Shown here piece by piece: positions 19,304 to 30,072 of a stretch of 64,000 nt of DNA. Source of the stretch: Bacillus sp. (in: firmicutes). GTDB taxonomy: Bacteria; Bacillota; Bacilli; Bacillales; Bacillaceae. The DNA is taken from the NCBI GenBank assembly GCA_031180805.1, contig JAPSLL010000012.1:26268-90267 (forward strand), written 5' to 3'. Both the position numbers and the translations under genes were made by a program. Under the pieces are notes generated by a model. That model saw nothing but the letters and a program-made list of their open reading frames with translations, was not told the origin of the DNA and made no database searches. The stretch's first letter is position 1. Each line of letters begins with the position of its first letter.

Positions 19304-19330
19304 TACGAATGAATGTTGGAGGAGGTTTCA
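19304..19330 (-). promoter_or_regulatory. SigW-like ECF promoter of yvlABCD
   Basis: TGAAAC (19325-19330) and CGTA (19304-19307) on the minus strand are separated by 17 bases. This matches the SigW consensus, allowing one extra base in the spacer. It lies about 27 bp upstream of yvlA. The B. subtilis yvlABCD operon is known to be SigW-dependent. Confidence 0.65.
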
Positions 19331-19341
19331 CTTTTAAGAAC

Positions 19342-19373
19342 AAAAAAACCCACAAATGTTTATGATGTGGGTT
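19342..19373 (-). terminator. terminator overlapping the Spo0E-like gene end
   Basis: AACCCACA (19347-19354) pairs with TGTGGGTT (19366-19373), followed by seven T on the minus strand. The stop codon (19360-19362) is in the loop. Confidence 0.85.
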
Positions 19374-19551
19374 TTACCTTACATATTCTTTTTCCTTCAC
19401 ATTGAGCTTCATTATAAAGGTTAATTAATTCATCCAAAATCATGCTTAAGCGCATAGCTTCTTTTGAGCGGTATCCATAATCCTCACTAACCTGAAACAA
19501 CTTCATCCTTGTTGGCTCAATCAATGCCATTTGGAGATATTCTCTTTCCAT
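19360..19551 (-). CDS. Spo0E-like aspartyl-phosphate phosphatase
   Basis: 63 residues. The second half carries the Spo0E-family pattern: YGYRSKEAMRLSMILDELIN, with the Ser-x-x-x-Asp core (S-M-I-L-D) that inserts into the response-regulator active site. Such proteins dephosphorylate Spo0A-P and delay sporulation. ATG at 19551 has AAGGGG 6 bases upstream; an ATG nine codons earlier has no ribosome site. Single gene with a terminator at its end, upstream of and separate from yvlABCD. Confidence 0.8.
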   Translation of the reverse strand: MEREYLQMALIEPTRMKLFQVSEDYGYRSKEAMRLSMILDELINLYNEAQCEGKRICKVKPTS

Positions 19552-19638
19552 CTCAAACCCCTTCAAAATTTCTTCCATTTTATTGTAAAGATTATTCCTA
19601 ATAAGGTCAATTCATTTGATAAATTTTGTATAACCATG

Positions 19639-21732
19639 TCAATTCATGGTGCAACGATTTACTTGGTCATAAAGCTTTGTCATATTTGTTAAAATACCTT
19701 CTGACATATTGTTTAATGCATCAATTGATTCCGACTTATTATATCCTAATTGTTTTACAATATCTTTAAACAGCAATTTCATATCATCTAAAATGGCCAT
19801 TGCTGCTAAATTATAAAGATGGATATGGTGATAGTTTGTCTTACTAAACAACGCACTATCTACATATGGCTTAAAATTATGTGCTAGTGTCGAGAAGTTA
19901 ACAATGAGACGCCCAATTCCATCATGAATCCCTTCAATCGTTAACCTTAACTCATCAAGCGGTTCCAATGCCCCGTTGACAAACTGTTTTATTTTATCGT
20001 CGTAATCAGTAAACAGGCTAATCAGTTTACCTGGAAGATTTCCATGTAGCAATGAAGCAGTTAACCCTTTCACTGACGAGATGAGAGCTTGCAGCGCTGA
20101 TTCAATTAAAGATAGGATAAGTTTTATGCCTGTTAGAAGTGGTAATAGCTTAATGTGTATTTTTTGTGTGAAAACTGCATATACAATGTCTAAATGCAAT
20201 TCCTTAAATTTCATTCCTTCTTGTAGATAAGGAGATTCCTCCATTGTAAACACCTTTGATGATTGAGCAGTAGATTTAGTTATTCCAGGTGAGTGACCAT
20301 TTTTTATCGCGTGAGAAATCGCTTGATCAGCTTGCGCAAATTTATTTGCTGTACTCGTTACTTCCTTAGCAAAATCATTTACTTGCTCTAGTACAGTTTC
20401 CTTATTTTTCATAATAATCCCATAGTGAGCACGAAGCTCTCCAACAACAGCATCTGCCCAAGCATTCGTTCCGCCAACAAATAAATCTGTGATCCCCTCA
20501 GAAATAATCGATTGAAGTGAATTAGATAATTGACTTACATTCCCTTTTAGCTCATCCAAATGATTCCTCGCTGTTCTAAAAATCGATTCGACACTTATAT
20601 TTTGATTAAATACGTGTTCAAGTAATTCGACAGGCGGAGAATTCAAAATAGCATTTAATGACTGACATTTTGATTCCGCTTGATTTAGTAAGGTATGGAG
20701 AAAATCAATTTCTAAGATTAAGAGATTTTCAACTGAAGTAAGTCCCATTAATAACCGGTCGCCTGCTAATTGGTCAAATAAATCTTCAAAAATATCCTGA
20801 AGTTTATGGATTCGTTCATGGAACTGACTACTTTCTTCCTCAACGATTCCACTAGAATTCTCTAAATATGTCCCTGACCTGTAAACCTTCACTGCAACAT
20901 CTTCAGACAATGCACTTGCTAGCATATCAAGATGTTCTTTGTCCATGACAATTTTTCTCGAGCTTCCTCCACCATGAAGCGATTCACCTGTCCATATGCT
21001 TGTGATGACATGAGAATCAGCATCAACGTAAATAACTCCATCACCTACTTCGTAATACTGCCGACCGTCGTCCTCTCTTATATAGCCTGTATGGTTCGTT
21101 GTCAGCTTATCAAATTCAGGAATTCCATTATTTATACGGTACTGCACACCAGGAATTCGGTTACCTAATCCTAGTGATTTTTCTGTCGTTGTCAAAACAT
21201 CATAAGCACTTAAATAATTCGTAATATTTTCAAATTCCTGTGATTCATCGATCATACCATCCGGCAAGATTGCTGGGTTCAATGTTACCGCTCTAACGTC
21301 CGGATGTTCCACCGCGACTGAATTTGTTAGACCACCTCCGAGTGAATTACCAGTGATGGAGGAGATTTCTCCAAACTTTTCTTCCATTTCATTGAAATAA
21401 TCACGTGCAGCTTTGATTTGGTCAGGTGTTAGTTTACTTAGGAGTTGTGCGTCTGTGATGAGGTCTTGCATGCCGTTCTCTGCTGTTGCGTCAGTGCCGA
21501 CGTAGATAATGGTGAATTCATTGGTTGTTCTATTAACAACAGTTAATGCATCAAGTCCTGTATTGTCATTATAAATTGTATCCACTACTAAATATGGTTT
21601 ATTATTTACAAAGACTACAGAATCCTTTGGAGGATATAAGTAAGCTTGATAACCAGCAAGTTCTACCAAATCAGTATCTAGTGTATACTCTATTTGTCTA
21701 TTAACCTTCTCACTAATTTCATTTCCTCTCAC
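19639..21732 (-). CDS. lipase-like alpha/beta-hydrolase with long helical C-terminal region
   Basis: About 697 residues, no signal peptide. The N-terminal ~250 residues look like a class-3 lipase-like hydrolase: nucleophile elbow GNSLGGG (Ser near residue 130), then YDVLT (Asp near 178) and NHTGY (His near 214) as likely triad members. The remaining ~430 residues are mostly amphipathic helices, with hydrophobic segments around residues 540-580. It resembles Staphylococcus SA1320-type lipase-like proteins (recollection, not searched). GTG at 21732 is chosen because AAGGTGG precedes it; the GTG at 21741 touches its own Shine-Dalgarno. It begins 13 bp after a DUF1672-type lipoprotein gene, so the two are probably cotranslated. 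Confidence 0.7.
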   Translation of the reverse strand: MRGNEISEKVNRQIEYTLDTDLVELAGYQAYLYPPKDSVVFVNNKPYLVVDTIYNDNTGLDALTVVNRTTNEFTIIYVGTDATAENGMQDLITDAQLLSKLTPDQIKAARDYFNEMEEKFGEISSITGNSLGGGLTNSVAVEHPDVRAVTLNPAILPDGMIDESQEFENITNYLSAYDVLTTTEKSLGLGNRIPGVQYRINNGIPEFDKLTTNHTGYIREDDGRQYYEVGDGVIYVDADSHVITSIWTGESLHGGGSSRKIVMDKEHLDMLASALSEDVAVKVYRSGTYLENSSGIVEEESSQFHERIHKLQDIFEDLFDQLAGDRLLMGLTSVENLLILEIDFLHTLLNQAESKCQSLNAILNSPPVELLEHVFNQNISVESIFRTARNHLDELKGNVSQLSNSLQSIISEGITDLFVGGTNAWADAVVGELRAHYGIIMKNKETVLEQVNDFAKEVTSTANKFAQADQAISHAIKNGHSPGITKSTAQSSKVFTMEESPYLQEGMKFKELHLDIVYAVFTQKIHIKLLPLLTGIKLILSLIESALQALISSVKGLTASLLHGNLPGKLISLFTDYDDKIKQFVNGALEPLDELRLTIEGIHDGIGRLIVNFSTLAHNFKPYVDSALFSKTNYHHIHLYNLAAMAILDDMKLLFKDIVKQLGYNKSESIDALNNMSEGILTNMTKLYDQVNRCTMN

Positions 21733-21745
21733 ATACTCCACCTTC

Positions 21746-22684
21746 CTATTCTCTCAATAAATAATTTGGATAAACTAACTCTAAAGAATTATCTTTGATA
21801 CCTATTGCAGTTACACTATCAATTCGATTATCGTTAAGGGTCACACTATATGAGCCTTGTGGAAGGTTTTGTAATGATTCTAAATCCTTACATACTTGCT
21901 CAAAAATTTCTTTACTTGGTTGGGTATCCTTTTCACTCATATATAATTGAATACTAATTATCAAATTCTCGGGAGAAAAAGTACTTTTTTCAAATATTTC
22001 TTTCATTTGAGCAATATCAATGTTTGGATTTTCAATATATTTTGTATATAGGGTATCAAGCGCTTCATCCTTTATAGGAGAAATAAAATAATACTGAGTC
22101 ATATATCCAAAGCCACCTACATTCTCCAATGACTCGATTGTTCTTCCTACTACTTTTCCCTGATTTTGAAGTTCTTTAAAGTAAGAATCTAATCGGGAAA
22201 ATTCCTCTTTGAATAGTTGATAATATAATCCACTCTTAATTGCATTCTCTACTTGACCTTCTTGAGTAAAAATATTATCTAGCTTTACCTCATTCTTTTG
22301 TTTATTAATCGGCACAACTGCATACGTATAAAAATGTGGTTCCCCCACTGACTCAACAAATACCGTTGCAGCATCCTGCGAACCTACAACATTATGTACC
22401 TTCACTTCTGTTTTATAAGTATCAATAAAAAACTTTTGTACCGCTTCCGCTATTTCGCCTTTATGCTCTTTCGCAATTTTATCTGTTTCTTCCCCATTAC
22501 GTGGCATGTAGCCTTCACCAGTATAGTCCTGGACACTTACATATCTATCATCTTGATTGTCCTTTTCAGATGTTTCCGTTGAATGAGAATTTGTATTTTT
22601 TTTTGAATTTTCCACGCTTCCACAACCTCCTAATAACAGCAATGTGCTTATGCTATATATGAACAGTTTCTTTTTATATTTCAA
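21746..22684 (-). CDS. DUF1672-type lipoprotein
   Basis: 312 residues. Lipoprotein signal peptide with lipobox LLGGC (Cys near residue 21) followed by a Ser/Asn-rich tether, so anchored outside the membrane. Then comes the characteristic VQDYTGEGYMPRNGEETDKI, and VGEPHFYTYAVVPI near residue 113, as in staphylococcal DUF1672 lipoproteins. Function unknown. TTG start with AAGGAGG 7 bases upstream. First gene of a two-gene unit with the lipase-like protein. A possible promoter (ATGAAA, 17 bases, TACAAT) ends at 22741. Confidence 0.82.
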   Translation of the reverse strand: MKYKKKLFIYSISTLLLLGGCGSVENSKKNTNSHSTETSEKDNQDDRYVSVQDYTGEGYMPRNGEETDKIAKEHKGEIAEAVQKFFIDTYKTEVKVHNVVGSQDAATVFVESVGEPHFYTYAVVPINKQKNEVKLDNIFTQEGQVENAIKSGLYYQLFKEEFSRLDSYFKELQNQGKVVGRTIESLENVGGFGYMTQYYFISPIKDEALDTLYTKYIENPNIDIAQMKEIFEKSTFSPENLIISIQLYMSEKDTQPSKEIFEQVCKDLESLQNLPQGSYSVTLNDNRIDSVTAIGIKDNSLELVYPNYLLRE

Positions 22685-22740
22685 TTTGAGTCCTCCTTGT
22701 TGGAACGAACTTTTAGTTTACTATTTGATTTACCTTTCAT

Positions 22741-22769
22741 ATTGTATAGGATAAAAATTGATTTTTCAT
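22741..22769 (-). promoter_or_regulatory. possible promoter of the lipoprotein-lipase unit
   Basis: Minus-strand ATGAAA (22764-22769) and TACAAT (22741-22746) with a 17-base spacer, 57 bp before the TTG start. The -35 match is only 4 of 6. The rest of 22770-22960 shows no feature. Confidence 0.35.
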
Positions 22770-22959
22770 TGGCTTTTAAACAATTATTGTAAATTAGAGT
22801 AAAAACAGGATAAACGTATTAGATTGTTTGTGATTAGAAATGACATTTTTACTAGGCGGTGTTTTTGAGGAAGTAAATTTGAATGGTCTCTAATATAACA
22901 TGATGTTTTTATATAAGTTTTATATAAGGTATTGATAAAAAGTTCAATCTCGATTTAGC

Positions 22960-22986
22960 AAAAAAAGAGCACCTAAATAGATGCTC
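22960..22986 (-). terminator. terminator of uvrBA
   Basis: A 9-bp stem with one G-T pair (22967-22975 with 22978-22986) followed by seven T, directly after the uvrA stop. Confidence 0.9.
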
Positions 22987-22993
22987 TTCTCTT

Positions 22994-25867
22994 CTACTGC
23001 ACAATTTCTACTTTATCCTTAATCAGCTTCTTCATCCGTTCGCGGTCACGTTCAATGACAGGACGTAAGTATTTCCCAGTGTAGGATTGTTCAGTTTTCA
23101 TAATTACTTCTGGTGTGCCGACCGCAACAATGGTTCCACCTTTGTCTCCGCCCTCTGGTCCAAGGTCGACAAGGTAGTCGGCTGTTTTGATAACATCTAA
23201 ATTATGCTCGATGACGAGGACTGTGTCGCCATTTTCGACGAGTCGTTGGAGAACCTTCAATAGTCGAGCGATATCGTCTACATGGAGCCCGGTTGTTGGC
23301 TCATCAAGGATATACATTGTTTTCCCATTTGAGCGTTTGTGCAATTCTGATGCAAGCTTCACCCGTTGTGCTTCTCCACCTGATAACGTTGTTGCCGGCT
23401 GTCCTAATGTAATATAACCTAAGCCTACATCTAAAATTGTTTGTAGCTTTCGTTTGATTTTTGGGTGATTTTCGAAAAAGCTTACAGCATCCTCTACAGT
23501 CATATCAAGGATGTCAGAGATGTTTTTGCCTTTATAGGTTACCTCAAGTGTTTCCCGATTGTATCGTTTTCCATGGCAGACCTCACATGGCACATAAACG
23601 TCGGGAAGGAAGTGCATTTCGATTTTAATAATTCCATCGCCGCGACATGCTTCACAACGGCCACCCTTCACATTAAAGCTAAAGCGCCCTTTTTTATAGC
23701 CTCGAACCTTTGCTTCATTTGTTGCCGCATATACATCACGAATATCATCAAATACACCGGTGTACGTTGCTGGGTTTGATCGTGGTGTCCGTCCAATTGG
23801 AGATTGGTCGATATCAATAACCTTCTCTAAATGTTCTATCCCTTTCATTTCTTTAAACTCTCCTGGCTTTGCTTTTGCACGATTAAGCTTTTGCGCGAGA
23901 GATTTATGAAGAATTTCATTTACTAGCGTACTCTTTCCAGACCCGGAAACTCCTGTTACAGCAATAAACATTCCTAATGGAAGCTTTACGCTAACGTTCT
24001 TCAAATTGTTTTCCTTTGCCCCTTTTATTTCGATAAATCGGCCATCTGGCTTTCTACGCTCAATAGGAAGTGGAATGAATTTCTTCCCTGATAAATATTG
24101 CCCAGTTATTGAATTTTCATTTGCAATTACTTCTTCGGGTGTTCCTGCAGCAATGACCTGACCACCATGAACACCAGCACCTGGACCAATATCTATCAAA
24201 TAGTCGGCAGCAATCATTGTATCCTCGTCATGCTCAACCACGATTAATGTGTTTCCAATGTCACGCATACTTTTCATCGTTTCAATAAGGCGATCATTGT
24301 CTCTTTGATGCAAACCAATTGACGGCTCATCTAATATGTATAACACACCTGTTAAGCGCGAACCTATTTGCGTAGCTAAGCGAATCCGTTGTGCTTCTCC
24401 ACCAGATAATGTACCGGCTGCACGACTTAATGTTAAATATTCGAGTCCGACATTATTTAAAAATCCTAATCTCTCACTAATTTCTTTTAAAATCAAGTTT
24501 GAAATTTGCATTTCCTTTTCAGAAAGTGAAAGTCCTCTGAAGAATGCAAGCGACTCTTGAACAGATAGCTTTGTAATTTCCCCAATATGCTTTCCGTCAA
24601 TTAATACAGCTAACGTTTCCTTCTTCAAGCGATACCCTTTACATGATGGGCAGTTTTTTTCAGCCATATATTTTTCCATTTGTTCACGAATATAATCAGA
24701 GGTCGTTTCCTTATAGCGTCGCTCAACATTCCGAATAACGCCTTCAAATTGAATATAGTTTTCTCTAACTTGTCCAAAGTCATTTTCATAGCGGAAATAA
24801 ATTTCTTCCCCATCACTGCCGAAAAGAACTTTATCCATCAAATGTTTCGGAATATCCTTTACAGGAGTCTCCATATCGATCCCGTAATGATTACATACCG
24901 CCTCTAATAACTGCGGATAGTATTGAGAGCTAGTCGGTTCCCATGGAGCAATCGCACCTTGATGAAGGGTTAGCTCTTTATTAGGGATAACTAAATCTAA
25001 ATCAACCTCTAGCTTTATTCCGAGACCATCACATTCAGGGCAGGCACCGAATGGGCTATTAAAGGAGAACATTCTTGGTTCAAGCTCACCGATTGAAAAG
25101 CCACATTGTGGACATGCATGATGCTCACTAAATAACAGCTCCTCCTCATCGATGACATCGATGATAACCTTACCTTCACCTAGCTGTAGAGCTGATTCGA
25201 GCGAGTCTGCTAATCGAGAGGAAACTCCCTCCTTAACGACAATACGGTCAATAACAACCTCAATCGAATGCTTTTTATTTTTTTCTAATTCAATCTCATC
25301 TGAAAGCTCGAGCATTTCCCCATCAACACGGACGCGGACGTAGCCTTGCTTTTTAATATCCTCGAATACTTTAACATGTGCGCCCTTTCGTCCTGAGATA
25401 ATAGGGGCAAGAATTTGGATTTTTGTTCGTTCTGGGTACTCCAAAATTCTGTCAACCATTTGTTCAATTGTTTGTGATGAGATTTCGATCCCATGATTTG
25501 GACATGTCGGATGTCCGACTCTCGCGTAGAGCAAGCGTAAATAATCATATACTTCCGTAACAGTTCCAACGGTCGAACGTGGATTTCGACTCGTTGTTTT
25601 TTGATCAATTGAGATCGCTGGTGATAGCCCCTCGATCGAATCGACATCTGGTTTATCCATTTGTCCAAGAAATTGGCGGGCATATGCAGAAAGTGACTCT
25701 ACATAGCGACGTTGTCCTTCCGCATAAATCGTATCAAATGCTAGTGAGGACTTACCTGATCCAGATAAACCCGTTAGAACAACGAGTTTATCTCTTGGAA
25801 TTGAAATATCAACATTTTTTAAATTATGGGCACGCGCTCCCTTTACAACGATATGTTCCATTGCCAT
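22994..25867 (-). CDS. uvrA: excinuclease ABC subunit UvrA
   Basis: 957-residue DNA-damage recognition ATPase of nucleotide excision repair, acting with UvrB as UvrA2B2. Two ABC modules: Walker [10 protein letters not shown] near residue 33 and GVSGSGKST near 643; signatures [12 protein letters not shown] near 487 and [12 protein letters not shown] near 830. Zn-binding cysteines occur in [15 protein letters not shown] near 255, in [11 protein letters not shown] near 409, and in [11 protein letters not shown] / [10 protein letters not shown] near 740-765. The gene starts 7 bp after the uvrB stop, in one SOS-controlled operon. Confidence 0.98.
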   Translation of the reverse strand: MAMEHIVVKGARAHNLKNVDISIPRDKLVVLTGLSGSGKSSLAFDTIYAEGQRRYVESLSAYARQFLGQMDKPDVDSIEGLSPAISIDQKTTSRNPRSTVGTVTEVYDYLRLLYARVGHPTCPNHGIEISSQTIEQMVDRILEYPERTKIQILAPIISGRKGAHVKVFEDIKKQGYVRVRVDGEMLELSDEIELEKNKKHSIEVVIDRIVVKEGVSSRLADSLESALQLGEGKVIIDVIDEEELLFSEHHACPQCGFSIGELEPRMFSFNSPFGACPECDGLGIKLEVDLDLVIPNKELTLHQGAIAPWEPTSSQYYPQLLEAVCNHYGIDMETPVKDIPKHLMDKVLFGSDGEEIYFRYENDFGQVRENYIQFEGVIRNVERRYKETTSDYIREQMEKYMAEKNCPSCKGYRLKKETLAVLIDGKHIGEITKLSVQESLAFFRGLSLSEKEMQISNLILKEISERLGFLNNVGLEYLTLSRAAGTLSGGEAQRIRLATQIGSRLTGVLYILDEPSIGLHQRDNDRLIETMKSMRDIGNTLIVVEHDEDTMIAADYLIDIGPGAGVHGGQVIAAGTPEEVIANENSITGQYLSGKKFIPLPIERRKPDGRFIEIKGAKENNLKNVSVKLPLGMFIAVTGVSGSGKSTLVNEILHKSLAQKLNRAKAKPGEFKEMKGIEHLEKVIDIDQSPIGRTPRSNPATYTGVFDDIRDVYAATNEAKVRGYKKGRFSFNVKGGRCEACRGDGIIKIEMHFLPDVYVPCEVCHGKRYNRETLEVTYKGKNISDILDMTVEDAVSFFENHPKIKRKLQTILDVGLGYITLGQPATTLSGGEAQRVKLASELHKRSNGKTMYILDEPTTGLHVDDIARLLKVLQRLVENGDTVLVIEHNLDVIKTADYLVDLGPEGGDKGGTIVAVGTPEVIMKTEQSYTGKYLRPVIERDRERMKKLIKDKVEIVQ

Positions 25868-25874
25868 AATCGTT

Positions 25875-27857
25875 TCACCCTTCCGCTTTAAGCTCTAAAA
25901 TTAAATCACGCAGCTCGGCAGCACGTTCGAAGTTCAATGCCTTTGCCGCTTCCTTCATTTCTGCTTCCATATCGGAAATAACTTTTTCGCGTTCCTTTTT
26001 TGGTAATTTTGTTATTGTTTTTGATACAGATGTTTCGTATTCTTCCTGATCCTCTGCTGCCATCGTTGCCCGGATCCCCTCGCGGATTTCCTTTTGAATC
26101 GTTTGTGGAGTTATTCCATGCTTCTTATTGTAGGCCTCCTGAATTTCACGGCGACGCTTCGTTTCATTAATCGCCAATTCCATTGAGTTCGTTATTTTAT
26201 CGGCATACATAATAACATGGCCGTTAGCATTACGTGCAGCACGCCCAATCGTTTGAATAAGCGAGCGCTCCGAGCGTAAGAAGCCCTCTTTGTCTGCATC
26301 TAAAATCGCTACGAGCGATACCTCTGGAATGTCTAGTCCTTCCCTTAACAAGTTAATACCTATAAGAACATCATATTTTCCAAGCCGAAGCTCGCGAATG
26401 ATCTCAATCCGTTCTAATGTTTTGATTTCTGAATGGAGATAATTAACTTTAATGCCGATTTCTTTTAAATAATCGGTCAGATCTTCAGACATTTTTTTTG
26501 TTAATGTTGTAATGAGAACACGTTCATTTTTCTCAACTCTTGCTTGTATTTCTCCAATTAAATCATCAATCTGACCTTCAATTGGTCGAACATCTATTGT
26601 TGGGTCAAGCAACCCTGTCGGTCGAATGATTTGCTCAATCATCTTCGGCGTATGCTCAATTTCATATGGACCAGGTGTTGCTGATACGAAGACGATATTT
26701 TTTATATGCTTTTCAAACTCTTCAAATCGAAGTGGACGGTTATCTAAGGCAGATGGTAAGCGAAAGCCATGATCAACCAACACTTGCTTCCGCGCCTGGT
26801 CCCCATTATACATCCCGCGAATTTGTGGAATTGTCACATGGGATTCATCAACGACAATTAAAAAATCCTCTGGAAAGAAGTCTAGCAATGTATATGGTGT
26901 TGAACCAGAAGGACGAAGTGTTAAATGCCTTGAGTAGTTTTCGATCCCTGAACAGAATCCCATTTCACGCATCATTTCCAAATCATAATTGGTTCGTTGT
27001 TCAAGTCGCTGTGCTTCAAGAAGCTTGCCGTTTTCACGCATCTTCGCTAATTGCTCCTCAAGCTCTGCTTCGATATTTTTAATCGCCTTTTGCATCTTTT
27101 CCTCGCGAGTAACGAAGTGAGATGCCGGAAATATCGCAACATGTTCACGCTCGCCTAAAATCTCACCAGTTAACGCATCAACCTCGCGAATCCGATCAAT
27201 TTCATCACCGAAAAACTCGACACGAATACATTGTTCATCTTTAGATACAGGAAAAATCTCGACAACATCACCGCGGACACGGAATGTTCCTCTGCGAAAA
27301 TCAATGTCATTGCGTACATATTGAACATCAACCATTCTTCTTAATAATTGATTCCGTTCAATATCCATTCCTTTACGTAAAGAAACAACAAGTTCCTTAT
27401 ATTCCTCTGGCGAACCGAGACCATAGATACACGATACACTGGCAATAATAATGACATCTTTCCGTTCAAATAACGCTGATGTCGCTGAGTGACGCAGCTT
27501 ATCAATTTCATCATTAATGCTAGCATCCTTTTCAATAAACGTATCTGTTTGCGGAACATAAGCTTCCGGCTGATAGTAATCATAGTAACTTACAAAATAC
27601 TCAACTGCATTGTTAGGAAAAAACTCTTTAAACTCACTATATAGCTGTCCAGCTAATGTTTTGTTATGTGCAATAACCAAAGTTGGTTTGTTTACTTCTT
27701 TTATAAGATTGGAAACCGTAAATGTTTTACCTGTTCCCGTAGCCCCTAATAATGTTTGGAATCGTTTCCCCTCGTTGATTCCTTCGACTAATGACTGAAT
27801 TGCTGTAGGTTGGTCACCTTGTGGCTTGTATTTCGAGACTAGTTCAAATTGATCCAC
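25875..27857 (-). CDS. uvrB: excinuclease ABC subunit UvrB
   Basis: 660-residue helicase-fold subunit that verifies damage and loads UvrC. Walker [12 protein letters not shown] near residue 38; the damage-probing beta-hairpin region [16 protein letters not shown] near 92; DEAD-type VVDESHVT near 337; helicase motif [11 protein letters not shown] near 540; and a C-terminal UVR motif ([19 protein letters not shown]). GTG start with GGAGG 7 bases upstream. A LexA box lies 71 bp upstream. Confidence 0.98.
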   Translation of the reverse strand: MDQFELVSKYKPQGDQPTAIQSLVEGINEGKRFQTLLGATGTGKTFTVSNLIKEVNKPTLVIAHNKTLAGQLYSEFKEFFPNNAVEYFVSYYDYYQPEAYVPQTDTFIEKDASINDEIDKLRHSATSALFERKDVIIIASVSCIYGLGSPEEYKELVVSLRKGMDIERNQLLRRMVDVQYVRNDIDFRRGTFRVRGDVVEIFPVSKDEQCIRVEFFGDEIDRIREVDALTGEILGEREHVAIFPASHFVTREEKMQKAIKNIEAELEEQLAKMRENGKLLEAQRLEQRTNYDLEMMREMGFCSGIENYSRHLTLRPSGSTPYTLLDFFPEDFLIVVDESHVTIPQIRGMYNGDQARKQVLVDHGFRLPSALDNRPLRFEEFEKHIKNIVFVSATPGPYEIEHTPKMIEQIIRPTGLLDPTIDVRPIEGQIDDLIGEIQARVEKNERVLITTLTKKMSEDLTDYLKEIGIKVNYLHSEIKTLERIEIIRELRLGKYDVLIGINLLREGLDIPEVSLVAILDADKEGFLRSERSLIQTIGRAARNANGHVIMYADKITNSMELAINETKRRREIQEAYNKKHGITPQTIQKEIREGIRATMAAEDQEEYETSVSKTITKLPKKEREKVISDMEAEMKEAAKALNFERAAELRDLILELKAEG

Positions 27858-27928
27858 ACAAAAGCCTCCATTCAGAAAGTTTCAATAGTAATAGTTTACC
27901 ACAATTTGTAGAAAAATCACCAAAAATA

Positions 27929-27942
27929 CGAACTTTAGTTCG
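27929..27942. promoter_or_regulatory. LexA/DinR SOS box upstream of uvrBA
   Basis: CGAACTTTAGTTCG is a perfect match to the Bacillus LexA site CGAAC-N4-GTTCG. It lies 71 bp before the uvrB start, the expected place for SOS repression. Confidence 0.9.
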
Positions 27943-28004
27943 TATTAAATTCATATTTAATCTTTAAGCATGTTAAATCTATGTATTCAGCTTGAATTAT
28001 CCTT

Positions 28005-28105
28005 TAAATCTGTCAAGTTTGCCGATAAATTTGTCAACTCTTTTGAAAATCAACCAACTTTTTATAGTTATCTGTCAACTTCGAAAAAAAATCTGTCAAA
28101 CTTGA
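28005..28105. repeat. 21-bp tandem repeat array C (core TGTCAACT)
   Basis: GTCAACT or near variants begin at 28012, 28033, 28053, 28074 and 28095 (steps 21, 20, 21, 21). Same core and phase as array B. It lies between the prfC terminator and the LexA box of uvrB. Confidence 0.88.
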
Positions 28106-28113
28106 AAAAAACA

Positions 28114-28145
28114 AAGAAAAAAGAGCACCACATGGGTAGCTCTTT
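28114..28145 (-). terminator. terminator of prfC
   Basis: AAAGAGC pairs with GCTCTTT (28120-28126 and 28139-28145), with an inner ACC/GGT helix, followed by T-rich sequence on the minus strand. Confidence 0.8.
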
Positions 28146-28180
28146 ATAAGTATTGCTATATTTTCGATTGTTCAAACGTA

Positions 28181-29767
28181 TTATTTATGCGCTGTAACAC
28201 CTTGGTAGTCATTTTCCTCAAACAGGTCAACAAGCTCGATTTCCTTTTGATTTTCTAAGAAATAACGTAATGTAAACTCATTTTCAAAGAGGACAGCATA
28301 TGCGCCGTAACGGTCACGAACAAGCATACTCCGTGAATCAAAGAAGCGCTTATCAAATTTCTCGCTTTTAATCCAGCGTGGAATTCGTTCTCCTAACGAT
28401 GTAAATTCAACGTCTACATTGTATTCAGCTTTCATCCGATATTCAAATACCTCAAATTGTAATTGACCTACTGCCCCAAGAATGAGCGAGTCATTTAACT
28501 CTTGTCTGAATAATTGGATTGCACCCTCTTGAACAAGCTGCTCAATCCCTTTTCTAAATTGCTTTGACTTCATAACGTTCTTTGCTTGTACTCGTTTAAA
28601 CAATTCTGGCGGGAATTGTGGCAGCTCTTCATAATGGAACTGAGCTTTTCCACCGATTAATGTATCGCCAATTTGGTAAATATTTGGGTCGTAAATCCCG
28701 ATGATATCCCCTGGATAGGCTTCATCAACCGTATCGCGATCCTTTGCCATAAAGGCTTGTGTTTGATTTAATTTAATCGTTTTGTTTGTTCGACTAAGGT
28801 TGACGCTCATTCCTCGTTCGAATTTACCTGAGCAAACACGTAAAAAGGCGATTCGGTCTCGATGTGCCGGGTTCATATTCGCTTGGATTTTGAAAATATA
28901 TCCAGAAAACTGTTCTTTTTCCGGTTCCACTAAGCCTTCATTCGTTTTTCGTGGTTGAGGCTGTGCAGCAAATTGAAGGAACGTATCAAAGAATGTTTGA
29001 ACACCAAAGTTTGCTAATGCACTTCCAAAGAACACTGGCGTTAACTCACCATTTTCAACACGTTCACGAGTAAACTCATTTCCTGCCTCTTCAAGAAGCT
29101 CAATCTCACCTAAAGTCTCTTGATAAGTTGGATTTTCATCAATACCATGCTTTGATACATCACTTAAAGGAATGATTTCCTCTTCCTCATCTCCTTTAAA
29201 GCGGACAATTTTGTCTTGGAATCGGTCATAAATTCCTAAGAAGCGTTTGCCCATCCCAATCGGCCAGTTCATTGGGTATGATTCAATTCCGAGAACCTCT
29301 TCAATTTCGGAAAGAAGCTCTAATGGTTCTCTACCTTCCCGGTCTAATTTATTTATAAATGTAAAAATCGGAATTCCTCTCATCCGACATACTTTAAATA
29401 ATTTAATCGTTTGCGGCTCAACCCCTTTTGTGGAGTCAATAATCATAACAACACTGTCAACAGCTGTTAACGTCCGATATGTGTCTTCACTAAAGTCTTC
29501 ATGACCAGGAGTGTCCAAAATATTGACGTGGAAGTCATGATATGGGAAGCTCATCACACTTGAAGTAACGGAAATTCCACGCTTCTTTTCAATTTCCATC
29601 CAGTCAGATGCTGCATATTTCCCAGTTTTTTTTCCTTTAACTGTACCTGTTGAGCGGATTACCTGCCCAAAATACAGTAATTTTTCCGTTAACGTCGTTT
29701 TCCCTGCATCCGGATGCGAAATAATGGCAAAAGTCCGACGTTTATTAATTTCCTCTTGTAAGCTCAT
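28181..29767 (-). CDS. prfC: peptide chain release factor 3 (RF3)
   Basis: 528-residue translational GTPase that recycles RF1/RF2 from post-termination ribosomes. G1 [14 protein letters not shown] near residue 15, switch I with RGISVTSS near 64, G3 [11 protein letters not shown] near 86, G4 NKLDREGR near 140, and G5 at SALANFG near 255. The EF-Tu-like domain 2 and an RF3-specific C-terminal domain follow. ATG with AGAGG 9 bases upstream. Monocistronic by its own terminator. The gene is not universal in Bacillaceae. Confidence 0.96.
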   Translation of the reverse strand: MSLQEEINKRRTFAIISHPDAGKTTLTEKLLYFGQVIRSTGTVKGKKTGKYAASDWMEIEKKRGISVTSSVMSFPYHDFHVNILDTPGHEDFSEDTYRTLTAVDSVVMIIDSTKGVEPQTIKLFKVCRMRGIPIFTFINKLDREGREPLELLSEIEEVLGIESYPMNWPIGMGKRFLGIYDRFQDKIVRFKGDEEEEIIPLSDVSKHGIDENPTYQETLGEIELLEEAGNEFTRERVENGELTPVFFGSALANFGVQTFFDTFLQFAAQPQPRKTNEGLVEPEKEQFSGYIFKIQANMNPAHRDRIAFLRVCSGKFERGMSVNLSRTNKTIKLNQTQAFMAKDRDTVDEAYPGDIIGIYDPNIYQIGDTLIGGKAQFHYEELPQFPPELFKRVQAKNVMKSKQFRKGIEQLVQEGAIQLFRQELNDSLILGAVGQLQFEVFEYRMKAEYNVDVEFTSLGERIPRWIKSEKFDKRFFDSRSMLVRDRYGAYAVLFENEFTLRYFLENQKEIELVDLFEENDYQGVTAHK

Positions 29768-29872
29768 TTTCGATTACCTCTTTTATATAAATTAGTGCTT
29801 CAACTATACTACAATGCTGATGAAAGAACAATTTGCTAACAGTTAATTTTACTATTAGTTTAGGTTAAAGGC

Positions 29873-29902
29873 AAAATAAAAAAGCAGGAAATTCTCTGCT
29901 TT
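29873..29902 (-). terminator. terminator of the small membrane-protein operon
   Basis: AAAGCAG (29881-29887) pairs with CTGCTTT (29896-29902), then a T-rich run on the minus strand. The stem touches the stop codon of the 56-residue membrane protein. Confidence 0.8.
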
Positions 29903-30072
29903 TATCTACTATACCGTCGCTGCTTTTTCTCAGCTCTATCATCATCAGAGTATAATAGCTCCCACGTGCTTTTATAGCGATATTTTTTCCCCCATACGTT
30001 TATAAGCATTCTCATTCCGGTTATCACGCTTAGTATTAACAGAGCAACAATTAAAAATAGGATTTCATTCAT
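29902..30072 (-). CDS. small single-helix membrane protein
   Basis: 56 residues: an N-terminal membrane helix (ILFLIVALLILSVITGMRML) followed by a basic tail with WELLYSDDDRAEKKQRR. Not recognised as a named family. ATG at 30072 has GGGGG 7 bases upstream; a longer in-frame start at 30102 lies inside the preceding reading frame. Its ATG overlaps the TGA of the upstream small frame by 4 bases (ATGA), so it is the second gene of a two-gene operon. Confidence 0.65.
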   Translation of the reverse strand: MNEILFLIVALLILSVITGMRMLINVWGKKYRYKSTWELLYSDDDRAEKKQRRYSR

